This document shows positions 36,501 to 48,121 of a stretch of 64,000 nucleotides of DNA, in pieces; positions within the stretch are counted from its first letter, which is position 1, and each line of letters opens with the position of its first letter. Source of the stretch: Beaufortia kweichowensis (lineage: Eukaryota > Chordata > Actinopteri > Cypriniformes > Gastromyzontidae); assembly GCA_019155185.1 (NCBI GenBank), contig CM032794.1:17416946-17480945 (forward strand), written 5' to 3'. The notes beneath the pieces are model-generated. The model saw nothing but the letters and a program-made list of their open reading frames with translations. It searched no databases and had not been told where the DNA came from. Made by a program: the position numbers and the translations under genes.

Positions 36501-37053
36501 TAAATGTCCATACAATCAAAGAAACGCAGATGCAGTGTTTCTGGATTTATTTACAAGTGCTGTAAACAGGCTCAACCACTCGTGTATGTATAAAAACTGC
36601 CAGTATGGATTAAAAATTAAAAAGAAAAACATTAAAATGCCACCCAATCCGAAATTCGGATTTCCCCAGTCCAACGAGCCGACTCCCGGGCCTGACACAA
36701 ATACAGAAACAACTTACTTTCTCCTTATCGGGACTCAACCGTGAGCTCGGCTCACTATCCAGGCAGGATGTCTCCTCATCATCGCGCACACCTTCTCCAC
36801 GCTCCTCCTCTCGTGTCTCACATCTCTCGCTCCTCAGCGACTTCGACTCAACAATGCTGGTAACTGGGTGAGCGGCATGTAGATGCCGACTGAGACATTT
36901 AACGTCTATCGCTTTATAACCACAAATCCGACACTCGTAAACATCCTTAGTAGTCTGTTCGGCGTCTCCTTCGGTCTCCGCTGCGCTCTCAGCACGAGTC
37001 ACCGGGTCTGAGGTTGAAATGCTCTCGAGCCGCGGAGCTGCGCATTGCTCCAT
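33522..37053 (-). CDS. homez: Homeobox and leucine zipper protein Homez
   Basis: Two coding exons, 36718-37053 and 33522-35366, joined in phase (TTAG acceptor at 35367), giving 726 aa against about 550 in human. Residues 39-62 form a classical C2H2 finger (C41-x2-C44-x12-H57-x4-H62; YECRICGYKA). Three homeodomains follow: about 205-265 (AFPYPTPQEAS, VKAWFMMQRVRYGISW), 435-497 (KSKAQLMALRRSF, REIRKWFADSRYQLRK) and 595-657 (REQLEILRQSFLHCQWP, TEIIQWYGDTRYHVKH). The first and third match human HOMEZ closely. The middle one and the zinc finger look like the related ZHX family. The acidic tail of mammalian HOMEZ is absent. Presumed nuclear transcription factor. The intron holds Tc1-like repeats. 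Confidence 0.9.
35590..36410. mobile_element. Tc1-like non-autonomous repeats in homez intron
   Basis: Two related segments, 35595-35680 and 36040-36135, both read gcatcttcaaa ... catctagaa/gtctagaa ... accagcttct or tccagcttcttgagg. The right end, tctaaacttttgacaggtac at 36389-36408, is typical of terminal repeats of fish Tc1 MITEs. No transposase frame survives. Boundaries are approximate. Confidence 0.6.
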
Positions 37054-38123
37054 CGCAAGTTGTGCACGACTGAGCCGAGACCCAATTCATATAAACACAC
37101 GATAAACCAGTATTTACAGCAAGATTTCTTGTGGAATAATATTAGCATGCAACGACTTTCATTTGAACGGAGTTAGCATGCAAAAGTTAAATGATAAATC
37201 CTAAACCATGATCATATTGGTGTGATGGAACAAAGGCTCACTAGCAAGCGAGCTAACACAAGAGCTTGTCGTGTTGACTTCACACACACTCGTATGTAAA
37301 GTAAAACAGTCAGCTCGGTTGCAATCCGGTTTATTTTTCTTTAAGACAGTGATTTGTAAAATAAGACATTTTAAAGCTTATTTCCTTGGCAATCGCTCTC
37401 GCCTTTGGGTCGTACAGCTGAATGCTATCACATAGGTTTGGTTTGTCGCATCCCGAAAGTGAAGCTGGAGTTTGTGTTGCTTCAAAATAAAAGCTTTATA
37501 ACACTTGGGAAAAAAGAAAATTCTCTTATAGTCAGCGCGATTTTTTGTATGAAGAAACATATTATAATCCTATTACAATATAATAAATATTTACCAAAAA
37601 TGGTCTACGTCACCATAATTTTCATTCAGTAGACAGGCTTGATAAGCGCATTGTCCTTCTTTTAACTTTTAACTTTTTTAAATAAATAAGTGTATAACTT
37701 CATGATATATTCACATATATTAATTTAGCAGTTGTAGTGAATGGCAAATGCTACACAACAGACAGAACCATTAGAAGTGGTGAGGGTTTTGATTGTAGTG
37801 TGTTAGTGGTTCTACATTTAAGTGCTAATGAAGTAAATTTTAAATATTGAGGTTATTCAATAGGAATATTGCATTGATTTAATATCAGTTTGACTATTTA
37901 CAATGCTATAAATACACAAGAAATGACACATGAAATAAAAATACAATAATAATACAATAAAGTAATACAATATCCTGTGCCATAAAATACAGTCAGTAGC
38001 CAAAGTCCATCAGTGCTCTTCGTCTACATAAAGGATGTAGATAAGACTCGCATTTCAGAATCGGAGTGAGGACAGCAGAATACAAAGTGAAAAGTGTGTA
38101 GTTAAGTGTGGGCTACAGGAAGA
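37054..38123. other. Region between homez and the TRIM16-like gene
   Basis: Head-to-head spacing of about 1.1 kb. The homez promoter should start at 37054-37120. The remainder is AT-rich and without recognised exons. Confidence 0.5.
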
Positions 38124-39762
38124 ATGTCAGAGCAGTTTGAAGTGTCCAAGGAAGCCTCGTCTGTAACCTGTGACGTGTGTGTGGGTGTAAAAACTCTGGC
38201 TCTGAAGACATGCCTGAAATGTGAAATCTCCATGTGTGCTGAACACCTGCAAACCCACCTGACCTCTCCAGTGCTGCTGCAGACTCATCCTTTAACCAAG
38301 CCTGTGCCACCAGCTTCCACTGGTCAAGAGGTTAGTAGATGCCCAGTCCACGGCAAGCTTGTGGAATACTACTGCCTAGATGATCGTGTTTTAGTATGCA
38401 TGTCTTGTGCTATTGAAGAAGGACATCGCCTACATAACATGAAAACTCTACAGACTGCCTATAAAGAGCTGGTAGATAGTCTGAGGGTCAAGATTAAGGC
38501 ACTGGGTGACAGAAAGAAAGAGTGTAAGGATCTTGAAACTTGGTATAAGGACCAAAAAGAGACTCTGAAGAACTGTGTTAGTCAACTAATGAAGACTGGA
38601 TCAGCCCTAAGAGATCTGGTTTTGGCAAGTGTAGAGAGCTCAGTTTCAGCCAGACTTGGAGCTCTTCAAACTGCTCAGCAGGCTGTCAATTCCGCTCTGA
38701 AAGAAGAAGATGAATTTATCTTTTTGCAGAAGTTTGCTGGTGTGCATAAGGCTTTAGATGACGCTTGCATTATGGATCTGAGACGAGGCTTAGAGTCTGA
38801 AACAGATCGCAGTAACTTAGTTGAAGAGATCAGAAAGAATGGCCAGATTATAGAGGAGCAGGTCCAGAGACTCATGGGTAAGCTTCTCGCTTTTGTTGAT
38901 CCTGAGAACCAACAAGACCCTCAGTATAAAGATAACCCTTTGTCAGAGCTGACCTTTGACCCTAAGACTCTCGGGCCTGGTATGACTTTGTCTGAAGACC
39001 ATAAAACTGTGTTTTACTCCCCTGCATCTACTAACCTCACCCAACTGACTAAGCTTTCCAGAACCTTACAGCAGACCCAGACATCTGTAATCTCACATGG
39101 CAACCAAAAGTCTATAACCTCGCAGCTGAATGAGCTTTCTAGAGTCTTACAAGAGACCCAAATATCTGTAGGCTCACAACTGAAACAACCTGATAGATCC
39201 TTACACCGCAGCCAGGGCTCTATTGCTTCACATCTGCCCCAAACTATTTGTTGCCTGGAGACGAATACAACGGGTAGTCTTCGCTGGATTGTTTGGCTCT
39301 CTGAGCACTTTGACTGGACCATAGGCATATGTGATGGAGATGTGACCAGAAGAGAATTTACTGAGGTACATGGACTAAAAATAAAGAATGAAAGGCTCTC
39401 ATCTTTACAAACGAAACTTGTGACGACCACTGCACTTCACTGATCTACAAAGATCTTTCTATTCTGAAGAAATTCCAGTGCATGATACATTCCATATCAC
39501 TTATCCATTGAAGGTAGAAGTGATCTGGGACTATACCACACAGCTACTAACCTTTTATAGCAGAAGCAAGCTGACACAGGGTTTTTTACTGCTCGAACTA
39601 AAGATAAATTGCATTAGTCACAAGCTTTATCCCTTTGTCACCTTAGATCTTAAAACATGCCATCCACAAAACAGTGCACGCAGAAATCAGTTAATGAGTA
39701 AAGATAATGTGGCTTATGACAATTCATATACCGAAATACTCTGTGTGCTCAGCAATAAATAG
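38124..39762 (+). pseudogene. TRIM16-like B-box/coiled-coil/PRY-SPRY gene with broken SPRY
   Basis: A single open frame from ATG 38124 to TGA 39441-39443 encodes about 439 aa. It has no RING. The order is a B-box1-like zinc region (VTCDVCVGVKTLALKTCLKC), B-box2 (CPVHGKLVEYYCLDDRVLVC), a coiled coil (about residues 105-250), and PRY (LTFDPKTLGPGMTLSEDHK). A repeated LSR-L-QTQ-S insert follows, then the start of SPRY (WTIGICDGD). The SPRY is interrupted by TGA at 39441. In the same frame it resumes as STKIFLF, and about 25 bp later a one-base shift is needed to continue as EEIPVHDTFHITYPLKVEV and WDYTTQLLTFYS, ending at 39762. Intact relatives run through here without a break. Either it is a pseudogene or it makes a protein with a truncated SPRY; the rest of the frame is clean, so the lesions may be recent or assembly errors. 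Confidence 0.7.
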
Positions 39763-40612
<850 letters not shown>

Positions 40613-40778
40613 ACACATATAAAGCAGAGAGAGAGCAGAAGACAAGTCAAAGAGAAAGAGAGAAAGCCAAAGCCATATAAAGCAGAAAGCCAATTACCAG
40701 TCAAAGTGCCAAAGAATGGATTATTGTTGTATGAAGAAGAAAATCTAGTCTAGTCAAAATGCGGGAAGAATGACAAAA

Positions 40779-40896
40779 GCTTACAGCACCTGGTATTCCC
40801 AGGCGGTCTCCCATCCAAGTACTAACCAGGCCCGAACCTGCTTAGCTTCCGAGATCGGATGAGATCGGGCGTGCTCAGGGTGGTATGGCCGTAAAC
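40779..40896 (-). rRNA. 5S ribosomal RNA, solitary copy
   Basis: The minus strand carries a complete 118-nt 5S sequence beginning GTTTACGGCCATACCACCC and ending AATACCAGGTGCTGTAAGC, followed by TTTT, a pol III terminator. By memory it differs from the common vertebrate 5S sequence at about three positions: 2 (C to T), 37 (G to A) and 61 (G to T, at the A box of the internal promoter). The C box (tagtacttggatgggagacc) is intact. It is a single copy next to a GA array, not a tandem cluster. It may be a functional dispersed gene, a variant type, or a pseudogene. Confidence 0.9.
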
Positions 40897-41466
40897 GATA
40901 GATTGGTTGAACAGCAGGATATTTAAACCTGCAATCGACCAGAACCTAAACGTCAAAGAAGACCCGGATTCCATTTGTTGTAATTAGCCAATATTATCAT
41001 TCTTTTTGATATAATGATAATGAAAATATAATGATTCTTTTCCCCCTGCGCAATTCACAACCATGTTTGTCACTTATGTATGTCCAAGTGGTAGACATAA
41101 ATATGTGATACTCAACAACAACAACAATTTGATACTATAACAACAATTATGCTCAAGCAAGCATCGTTCATTTATAGATTTGTTCTTGCTAATTATAATC
41201 AAATAAACCTAAACTATTTTATTTGAAATAATAGGAAATATTTCACATTTCTACTGTAAACCTACATTTCGAGGGTTTCTCCTCCATCCTGTTTTCCTCA
41301 TTGATGATAATAAGGACTGCCTAAACACATTGTGTATCAATGCATTTTTATAGGCCATTGAAAGTATACAAACTAGACTTTTTGGCATGTATGTATTTGT
41401 AGAAGATGCCTCTGTCTACCTGAGGTATATATCAAACACTTCCTATTTCCTGCACCTCTCAAATCA

Positions 41467-41566
41467 NNNNNNNNNNNNNNNNNNNNNNNNNNNNNNNNNN
41501 NNNNNNNNNNNNNNNNNNNNNNNNNNNNNNNNNNNNNNNNNNNNNNNNNNNNNNNNNNNNNNNNNN
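41467..41566. other. Assembly gap, 100 N
   Basis: Exactly 100 N, the usual placeholder for a gap of unknown length. Neighbouring sequence is repeat-like, so the true distance may differ. Confidence 0.99.
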
Positions 41567-41574
41567 TTTCACCT

Positions 41575-41870
41575 TCCTGCCGTTGAACGGCGATGTGTTC
41601 TCGCCACAAATCTCATCGTGTTGCACTCGGACAAGTTGCAGGAAGGTGGACAGAATCAGGCAAAGAAGCGAAAGACATCGAAGGCAAAAGTTGCAGATTG
41701 CAGCTGAACAATTACAGATTTTATAATGAAATTTCATATGTTGAAATATGGAGAGTCATAGTTGGCATAACCTTTTTTGTCTTGTGACATCTCAGTTCTC
41801 TCCACAAGCCCCATTGTGTTGTACTCAGACAGCGGCCGGACGGTGAAAAGAATCATGCAAAGAAATTAAA
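41575..41870 (+). repeat. Two diverged copies of a roughly 90-bp unit beside the gap
   Basis: Unit 1 (about 41595-41690) has tcgccacaaatctcatcgtg, then gttgcactcggacaag and caggcaaagaagcgaaagac. Unit 2 (about 41790-41870) has tccacaagccccattgtg, then gttgtactcagacagc and catgcaaagaaattaaaagac. The order of motifs is the same in both, and the adjacent gap suggests more units are missing. Confidence 0.6.
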
Positions 41871-43879
41871 AGACATAATTGGTATGTAGAAATACAGTGA
41901 TATTTAGATGACAGTCAGTACATGAAGTCCAACACACCTGTTGACAAGCGCTTGTGGCATGGTCATTCTCGAAAACAGTGACTTTTTAACTTGAAAAAGT
42001 TCAAAATTGAATTCAATTTCACACTTAACATTTATAAATTAATATTCTTTGGCATGAAGATATTCTTACCAAAAACAAAGGATAACTTGAATCTTGTTTC
42101 TTATTACATTTCATTTCTGATATGCATCAGGTTTTCTGTCAAAGCCTGAACACCACCAGTAACAATAACACAAGTGACAGATTTTCATTGATAGGTAATT
42201 TTAGAAAAATGGCGTGAAGGTCACCTCAAAACTTGAATAATGAAACATAATAAAATCATTATACCCACTAGCATGTTTTTTTCCAATAAAAATCCTTCAT
42301 CCTACCACAAACCAAAGCAACACCACGCCCTACAGAACCAGACAGAAAAGTGACATTTTAAAGAAATTTTGCTGATCCTCCTCCTTGTTTCCCTTTGACC
42401 TTGAAAAGGCTTCCCCACATATTTTTATTCTTTCAAAATAACAGTTTGTGTCACCAATGACATCAAAACAAAGGACAGATGTTTTATTTGTATAATTATT
42501 TTAATAAAAAATTGTTTTGGTTTGGATTTTATGCATTTATGCCCTAGCTGTGCTTGTGTTTATTTGTTTAAGTAAATAAAAAAACGAAAAGGAAATGTTC
42601 ATACACTATACAAAGGTGTTAAACAAAGGGAGGGGGACGTATGTTTTTTCAAGTACAAAGGAAATTTAAATTAATTAACTACAGGCTTAAAAACCCATCA
42701 TTATACAAATATATATACAAATATTCAAATAGATAATACAAATAGTCTTCATTTACAAATTAAATATACAATATTTTCTCAAAAATAAAACAGGTTATGT
42801 TATTTTGTATCATGTGTATTACATTTGTCAACTACCCATGTGCATTGATTTCTATTTTCTGTGGGGCACAAAAGAAGATGAAAGGCAGAACATTAAGAGA
42901 CTTTCAGCCTTAGTAAGTCACAATTGATATTAGATATTAAATTAGCTTAGGGTTCTGTAAAAGCCGTCTTAACCTTTTAAATTTTTAATATTTTCTGTTT
43001 GCACTATATCCTTTTCTTGTTGTTTTTCCTGGAAAGCTGCTTTGAAAGTACATTGTAAAAATGCGCTATACAAATAAACTTGAACTTGAAACTTTAATTG
43101 ACTTTTTATATAAAAAATTATATTAAATAAAATAAATAATTGAATTAGACTATTATTTCTCCTTTTGTGTTCCACAAAAAAAAATATTTAGGTGACTCTG
43201 AGGGACCAGAACCACTTAAAGTCACAGACCTTTTAGGGTTGGAGATGGACTTAAAATGAACTTCCAAAACTTACTGACAGATTCTGGAAGATACATTTCT
43301 TCAAACAGTGGTATAACAGAAAAATGGTCACTTTTAACCTGTTCAATCCATTCATAATGCCTAAAATCATTCTTCCTGTAAAAGAAAATATGCTGATAAT
43401 AATGCACACCTAAATAAACTGTTCAACTTTAAGCCCTTGTTAACATAATAGATCACTTATAAATGATCATATAATAAATTAATGGTAGTTACTGTGATTA
43501 ATGTGATTTGGAAGTGCTAAAATTTGGCTGGAAAAAATGTTTAAAATATCATCTTCCATAATTATTATGCATGCATGTATTGTCTAGTTTTATTGTAGCA
43601 AAACGGAGCACAGTATTTTACTGACAGTAGAAAAAGTCAATGAGAAAATGTTTTAGGATTTGTCTGATGAAGACTTTGAAAAGGAGTTACTACTCTGTTG
43701 TGTTTGTGTGTAACTCCAGTACCTCTGTGATTTCAAATTTACTGATACGCATGCATGACTTTTTACTTCTACAAATTCCACTGTCACAGATGCTCAGTTT
43801 TGCTGTAATAACACAAACTGTTACAAGAGTAATTTTAATCTTATATTAAACTATTCAGAATTTAGTGCAAATTTAAATC

Positions 43880-44220
43880 TGTGTTACGTTGCTGCCCTCC
43901 CCAGGGATGACACACAGGCAAAACGTAAGGTCAGTTTCTTTTACTAAATCGGAGTTCTTCTAAAATCACCAAAACATCCAATGGAATACAAACGGAAACT
44001 TCCACAGAGCAATCCAATATCTATCTACACATTCCATCTAGCATAAACGAGACCAGACCCTGAACAAAGGAAGACACACCACTTAAATAATAGTCCATAA
44101 TGACAGTGAACAGGTGCAGGAGATTACAGGTGACGGGTGATGGAGAACAGGTGTGGCGCTGCAGGGGATCATGGGAGATGGAGTCCGGTAGTGAGGTGCA
44201 GGGTAGAACTGTGACAATCT
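43880..44220. repeat. Possible dispersed repeat
   Basis: Less AT-rich than its surroundings, with gttacgttgctgccctcccc at one end and gaacaggtgtggcgctgcag, gggatcatgggagatggagt towards the other. That style is common in fish interspersed repeats with polymorphic tails. No family assigned. Confidence 0.35.
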
Positions 44221-45283
44221 GTGAATCTCATGAAAGCATTTCAAAGAAAAAGATAATATTCTATTTGTTGCATTTGTAGAGCGACAAAGAGACAGAATTA
44301 GCTATTATTTTAGTACAGGCCAACAAAGGTTATGAGAAAAATATGGACAATATGAAAAGATGAGCAATGGTCTCATATTTCACTTAATGCATGTTCATGT
44401 TTAAATTCTAGTTAAGCTAAAATTTCTCTTAGATGAGTGACTCCGCACTGTAAAAAAATGTGAATGGTAATGTAATGGTAATTTTCTGCCAGGACTTTAT
44501 CAATTTTATGGTTAATCCAAAACACAACACAATGCAGTGCAAAATTAAAAATACAGATGAAATAGCTGTAAAAATCTATATGGAAAATCTTTTCCTATTT
44601 ACTACCCCTAATTATTATCTGTCAGCAACTTGAGTAAAACTGTATTAATCACATCTTTTCATTTCACATCACATTATGTTTATTTAACCATGTAAACCTG
44701 CCCATAATACACTATAATATAACAAACACTCTGAGACATCATTTCTTAGAATGTCATAATTGCTGTCATATTCATGCTTTCAGACAGGGTTCATCTGAGG
44801 TCTGCTAAGAAACTATGAAATCACAGATGAGCAGAGAGGGTGACCTGACCAATGGATTATACCAGACAAAAGGTCCAAAGCTTGCTGGACCAAAGTACTA
44901 GAGTCTAGAGAACAGTTTGTGATACACAATCTGAGAGAACACACACAGCAGTTTATTTTTCTTTTTCATTTCATATGAGGAGTCTGCTGTGTCTGATGTG
45001 ACCTGCAACAATTCTCTCTGACTAGCCCTGAAAAGATGTCTTTATTACATTACATACAAAACAGACACATGCTTCAAATTTCTGCCAGATTGAAATGTTA
45101 TAATATACAGATGTGTGTGTCTATATCACTTTCTTCTTTGCTGTCCTGTCTATTTATGTTTAAAAGTTGGTGTTGAACATATGTATTTCAGTACAAACAA
45201 AAGATCCTACATTTATATATTCATCTATATATTTAGCCTGTTTTTAACCACATAGATATTGTCAAATATTGTATATTTTATTC

Positions 45284-48121
45284 TTAGGGAATTAGTTTGC
45301 TTTCACAGTCAGTAGGTGAGATACTGAGAGGGGCTGAATACTTGCGTTTTAAATTTGTGCATGGGTTAAGGAATGGATAGAGATTTTCAGCGAAAGACTG
45401 ACCAGTGAAAGAATAGATATGAGACCTGGACTCTACATCATAAAAGGAGACCAGACCCTCCTCGTAATCCACAAACACGCCAACTCTCTGGGGCTTCACT
45501 CTCAGAGAGAGAGGGACAGTGGGACCAGCACAGGCGCTGTATTTGTTCCCATTTCTCAAACGCACTGTCCAGTATCCATTCTGAGGACTTAGTGTGACCT
45601 TCCCCTTTCTGTTAATGGATTCTCTGGCGACTCCCAAATCCCACTCGGTCTTTCCTCTCACTGTCACTTCAAAATAAAATCTTCCAGAGGAAAATCCTTC
45701 TTTTCCCAGGACATTACCACATTTATCAAATCGCTCTGGGTTGTCTGGGACATTCTGTCTTTTTTCTCCGCTGCGCACTTGTTTCCCATCTTCAGACAGA
45801 ATGAGATATCGATGAGCTGTATCTGGATCCAGTGTCACATTCACTAGTAATTTACATGTATACATTATGAGATTAGTTGTGTATACATAATAAGATAAGT
45901 TTTAATATTACCATTAGACATTTATGATTAAATCCAGAAAAGAAAAATGATTAAACTATAAAGCAAATTTGTACATTTTAAAGTATATGTTAATGTTTTA
46001 ATTCAAGAAAAAAGCAAACTTTCTGAATTGCTCATTATTATTATGTGGAAAAGAACATAATAAAATCTTCCTCACCTGAATATTTCTTTATCTTTCTGAT
46101 CTCTGCAAAAAAACATTCATTTATTGTAGTCAATTAGACTTAGCTTTTCATCAGTTGCGATGTTTTGTAATGGCACTGATGAAGATATATTTAAATATTA
46201 ACATTTGTGTATTGTTAATTAAAATTAATTATGCCCATAATTAAAGTACATTAAAACATTTACCTTCATGAATCCTCCGGTGGTAGTGTACTGATTACAT
46301 TTTTAAATGTACAAAAGAAAACATTACAATTGTAATGACAGTTCACTTCTATTCAGATACAACCACAAAAGTTAAGATTAAGATTTTTGTAAACAAAATC
46401 ATGTAAAAATCAATGTAAAAACTTAGCATATAAATAAATCTGTTAAAATTAGAAATTACCTCTTCTTCTGTAAATCAAAGTAACAATTACAACAGCAGCA
46501 AACACATTGAACACAAGTATTACTGATATCAAAATGACAGATGTCCTCCAAGCATGAAACATTTTACCTGCAACAAAGACCTGGTTGAATTATAACATGC
46601 AGCAAATGTCAATTATTAGTAAAGTATTAAAAGATCTATTAAACAATGAAAATGCACAAAGTAAATATGCATAAAGTACATAAAAACAACATTTGCAATA
46701 AAATAAAGCATATTGCCAAATGTTGACTAAATAAGACTGGCCCTGAAAACTGAAAATCACATTAACCGAGAGGTATATCACAAGACAAAACGTACCCGAG
46801 ACGATGACCTCGGTTTCCATCATATGGTGGTTCAGTTTGACTCTGCAGTGATACTTAGTGTCACTATTATGTACAACAATTCTGTGTTTCAAACTGAAGC
46901 CCCGCGAGTCTCTGTGTGTCTCTACAGTATCAAAAATCCACCTGCTTCCTTCACTGTCCAACCACAGAAGCTCAGGTTCAGGGTTCCAACCTCTAGTTTT
47001 ACACAGCAGATGAAGTCCTCCAGAATGATCAAATTCCTCTATAATGATCATCGGATGAGTTCCTATAACTACAGGTGTAAAGAAATTTATGAATTTATTG
47101 TACTTAATATTGAAACTAATTTCTCTCTGGTGCCTGTTTCAGTTTATTGCTGACAAAAAAAATCTTACAAAATTATTAAAATAATACCAGAAATGCATCA
47201 ACCACATTAAAATGTGTTAATGTACTGTAATTGGTTCTAGTTAAGTTTGTTTCGCTCACCTCCAACTTTGACATCAACAGTGATGTCATCATACCAGGAT
47301 TCAGACTGAATAAAACATTTGTAAGTTCCATTATCAGCAAGTTGGACAGTTGAGAGTTTGAGCGATGCATTTCCTTTCTGTAGCTCTTGTTGGAGCAGGG
47401 TTGTTCTCCCTCTGTAGGACTGACTCTGCTCTGTAGTTCGGTTGTCATAAGCATCATATAGATACACTACAGAGTCTTGTTGGTCGAGTCTAAACCACTC
47501 CACTCTCATGTCCACAGCACTGGTGCTGGGTTTGATGTAACAGGGCAGAATTACATCGTCACCAGCAACAACAAAGACAGGACCAGCAGGTCCCAGTAAA
47601 TGATACTGCTCTGCTACAAAAGACAGAAATGCATGTTTAAACTGCTCCTTGATGTTTAGTGTCTTTAGTTTAGTATAATGATACTGTACTGAAGTTACAG
47701 TCCATAAAATATTTGTTATTATGTACGTAAAAGAACCCATCTATCTCCTGCCCCACATATGATAATCCTGCACTAGATACAACACAAGAAACACATGCTT
47801 CCTCATTTCACTACTGCCCTTAAAGCTACAGCTCTCCCCACACAGATCAGCTGTGTGTTCTTAAAGTTCGGCTGTGGTTTAATTCACAACATTAAACAGA
47901 CCTGTTAACATTTTGTCTGCCTGCTTTAGTTCAGGTTGCGAAAGATTACCTGATCTGAACTGTGTAATTCCACAAAAAACCAAAGACACACAAACAAACT
48001 TCATCCCTGAAAGAAAACAAATGCTTTAATGTATAAAATATCATGGTATATTACTCATGATTCAAATTGTATGATTAAAAAAGTGATTTTTTTTTTCAAA
48101 ACACTTGCCTGATTTGTCCAT
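45284..48121 (-). CDS. Butyrophilin-like receptor (IgV-IgC-TM-B30.2)
   Basis: Eight in-phase exons: 48109-48121, 47950-48006, 47260-47613, 46796-47068, 46460-46567, 46264-46290, 46076-46102 and 45284-45843; 472 aa. Order: signal peptide (MKFVCVSLVFCGITQFRS), IgV (VILPCYIKP ... NGTYKCFIQ), IgC-like (LLCKTRGWNPEPELLW ... YHCRVKLNHH), TM (VILISVILVFNVFAAVVIV), two 27-bp linker exons, and PRY-SPRY (VTLDPDTAHRYLILSEDGK, FYFEVTVRGKTEWDLGVA, RVGVFVDYEEGLVSFYDV). This exon plan is that of the butyrophilin/BTNL family, which modulates T-cell responses in mammals; fish members are numerous and mostly uncharacterised. Exon 1 (MDKS) needs a GC donor. An in-frame ATG in exon 2 would give a more ordinary signal peptide, so the start is uncertain. 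Confidence 0.85.

Larger units (their letters stand above)
40912..45283. other. Repeat-rich gene-poor region with assembly gap
   Basis: No gene recognised. It contains the N gap (41467-41566), diverged duplicate segments at about 41580-41690 and 41790-41870, and a repeat-like gcgctatacaaataaacttg at about 43063-43082. It also holds a possible dispersed repeat at 43880-44220. A 61-codon frame on the minus strand (43222-43407) has protein-like composition but no family I know. Confidence 0.5.

Noticed and set aside
40741..40900. 5S-like region considered as a 5S-derived SINE (SINE3 type)
   Set aside because: It is a complete 5S gene that ends at a T4 terminator, with no SINE body or tail following on the transcribed strand.
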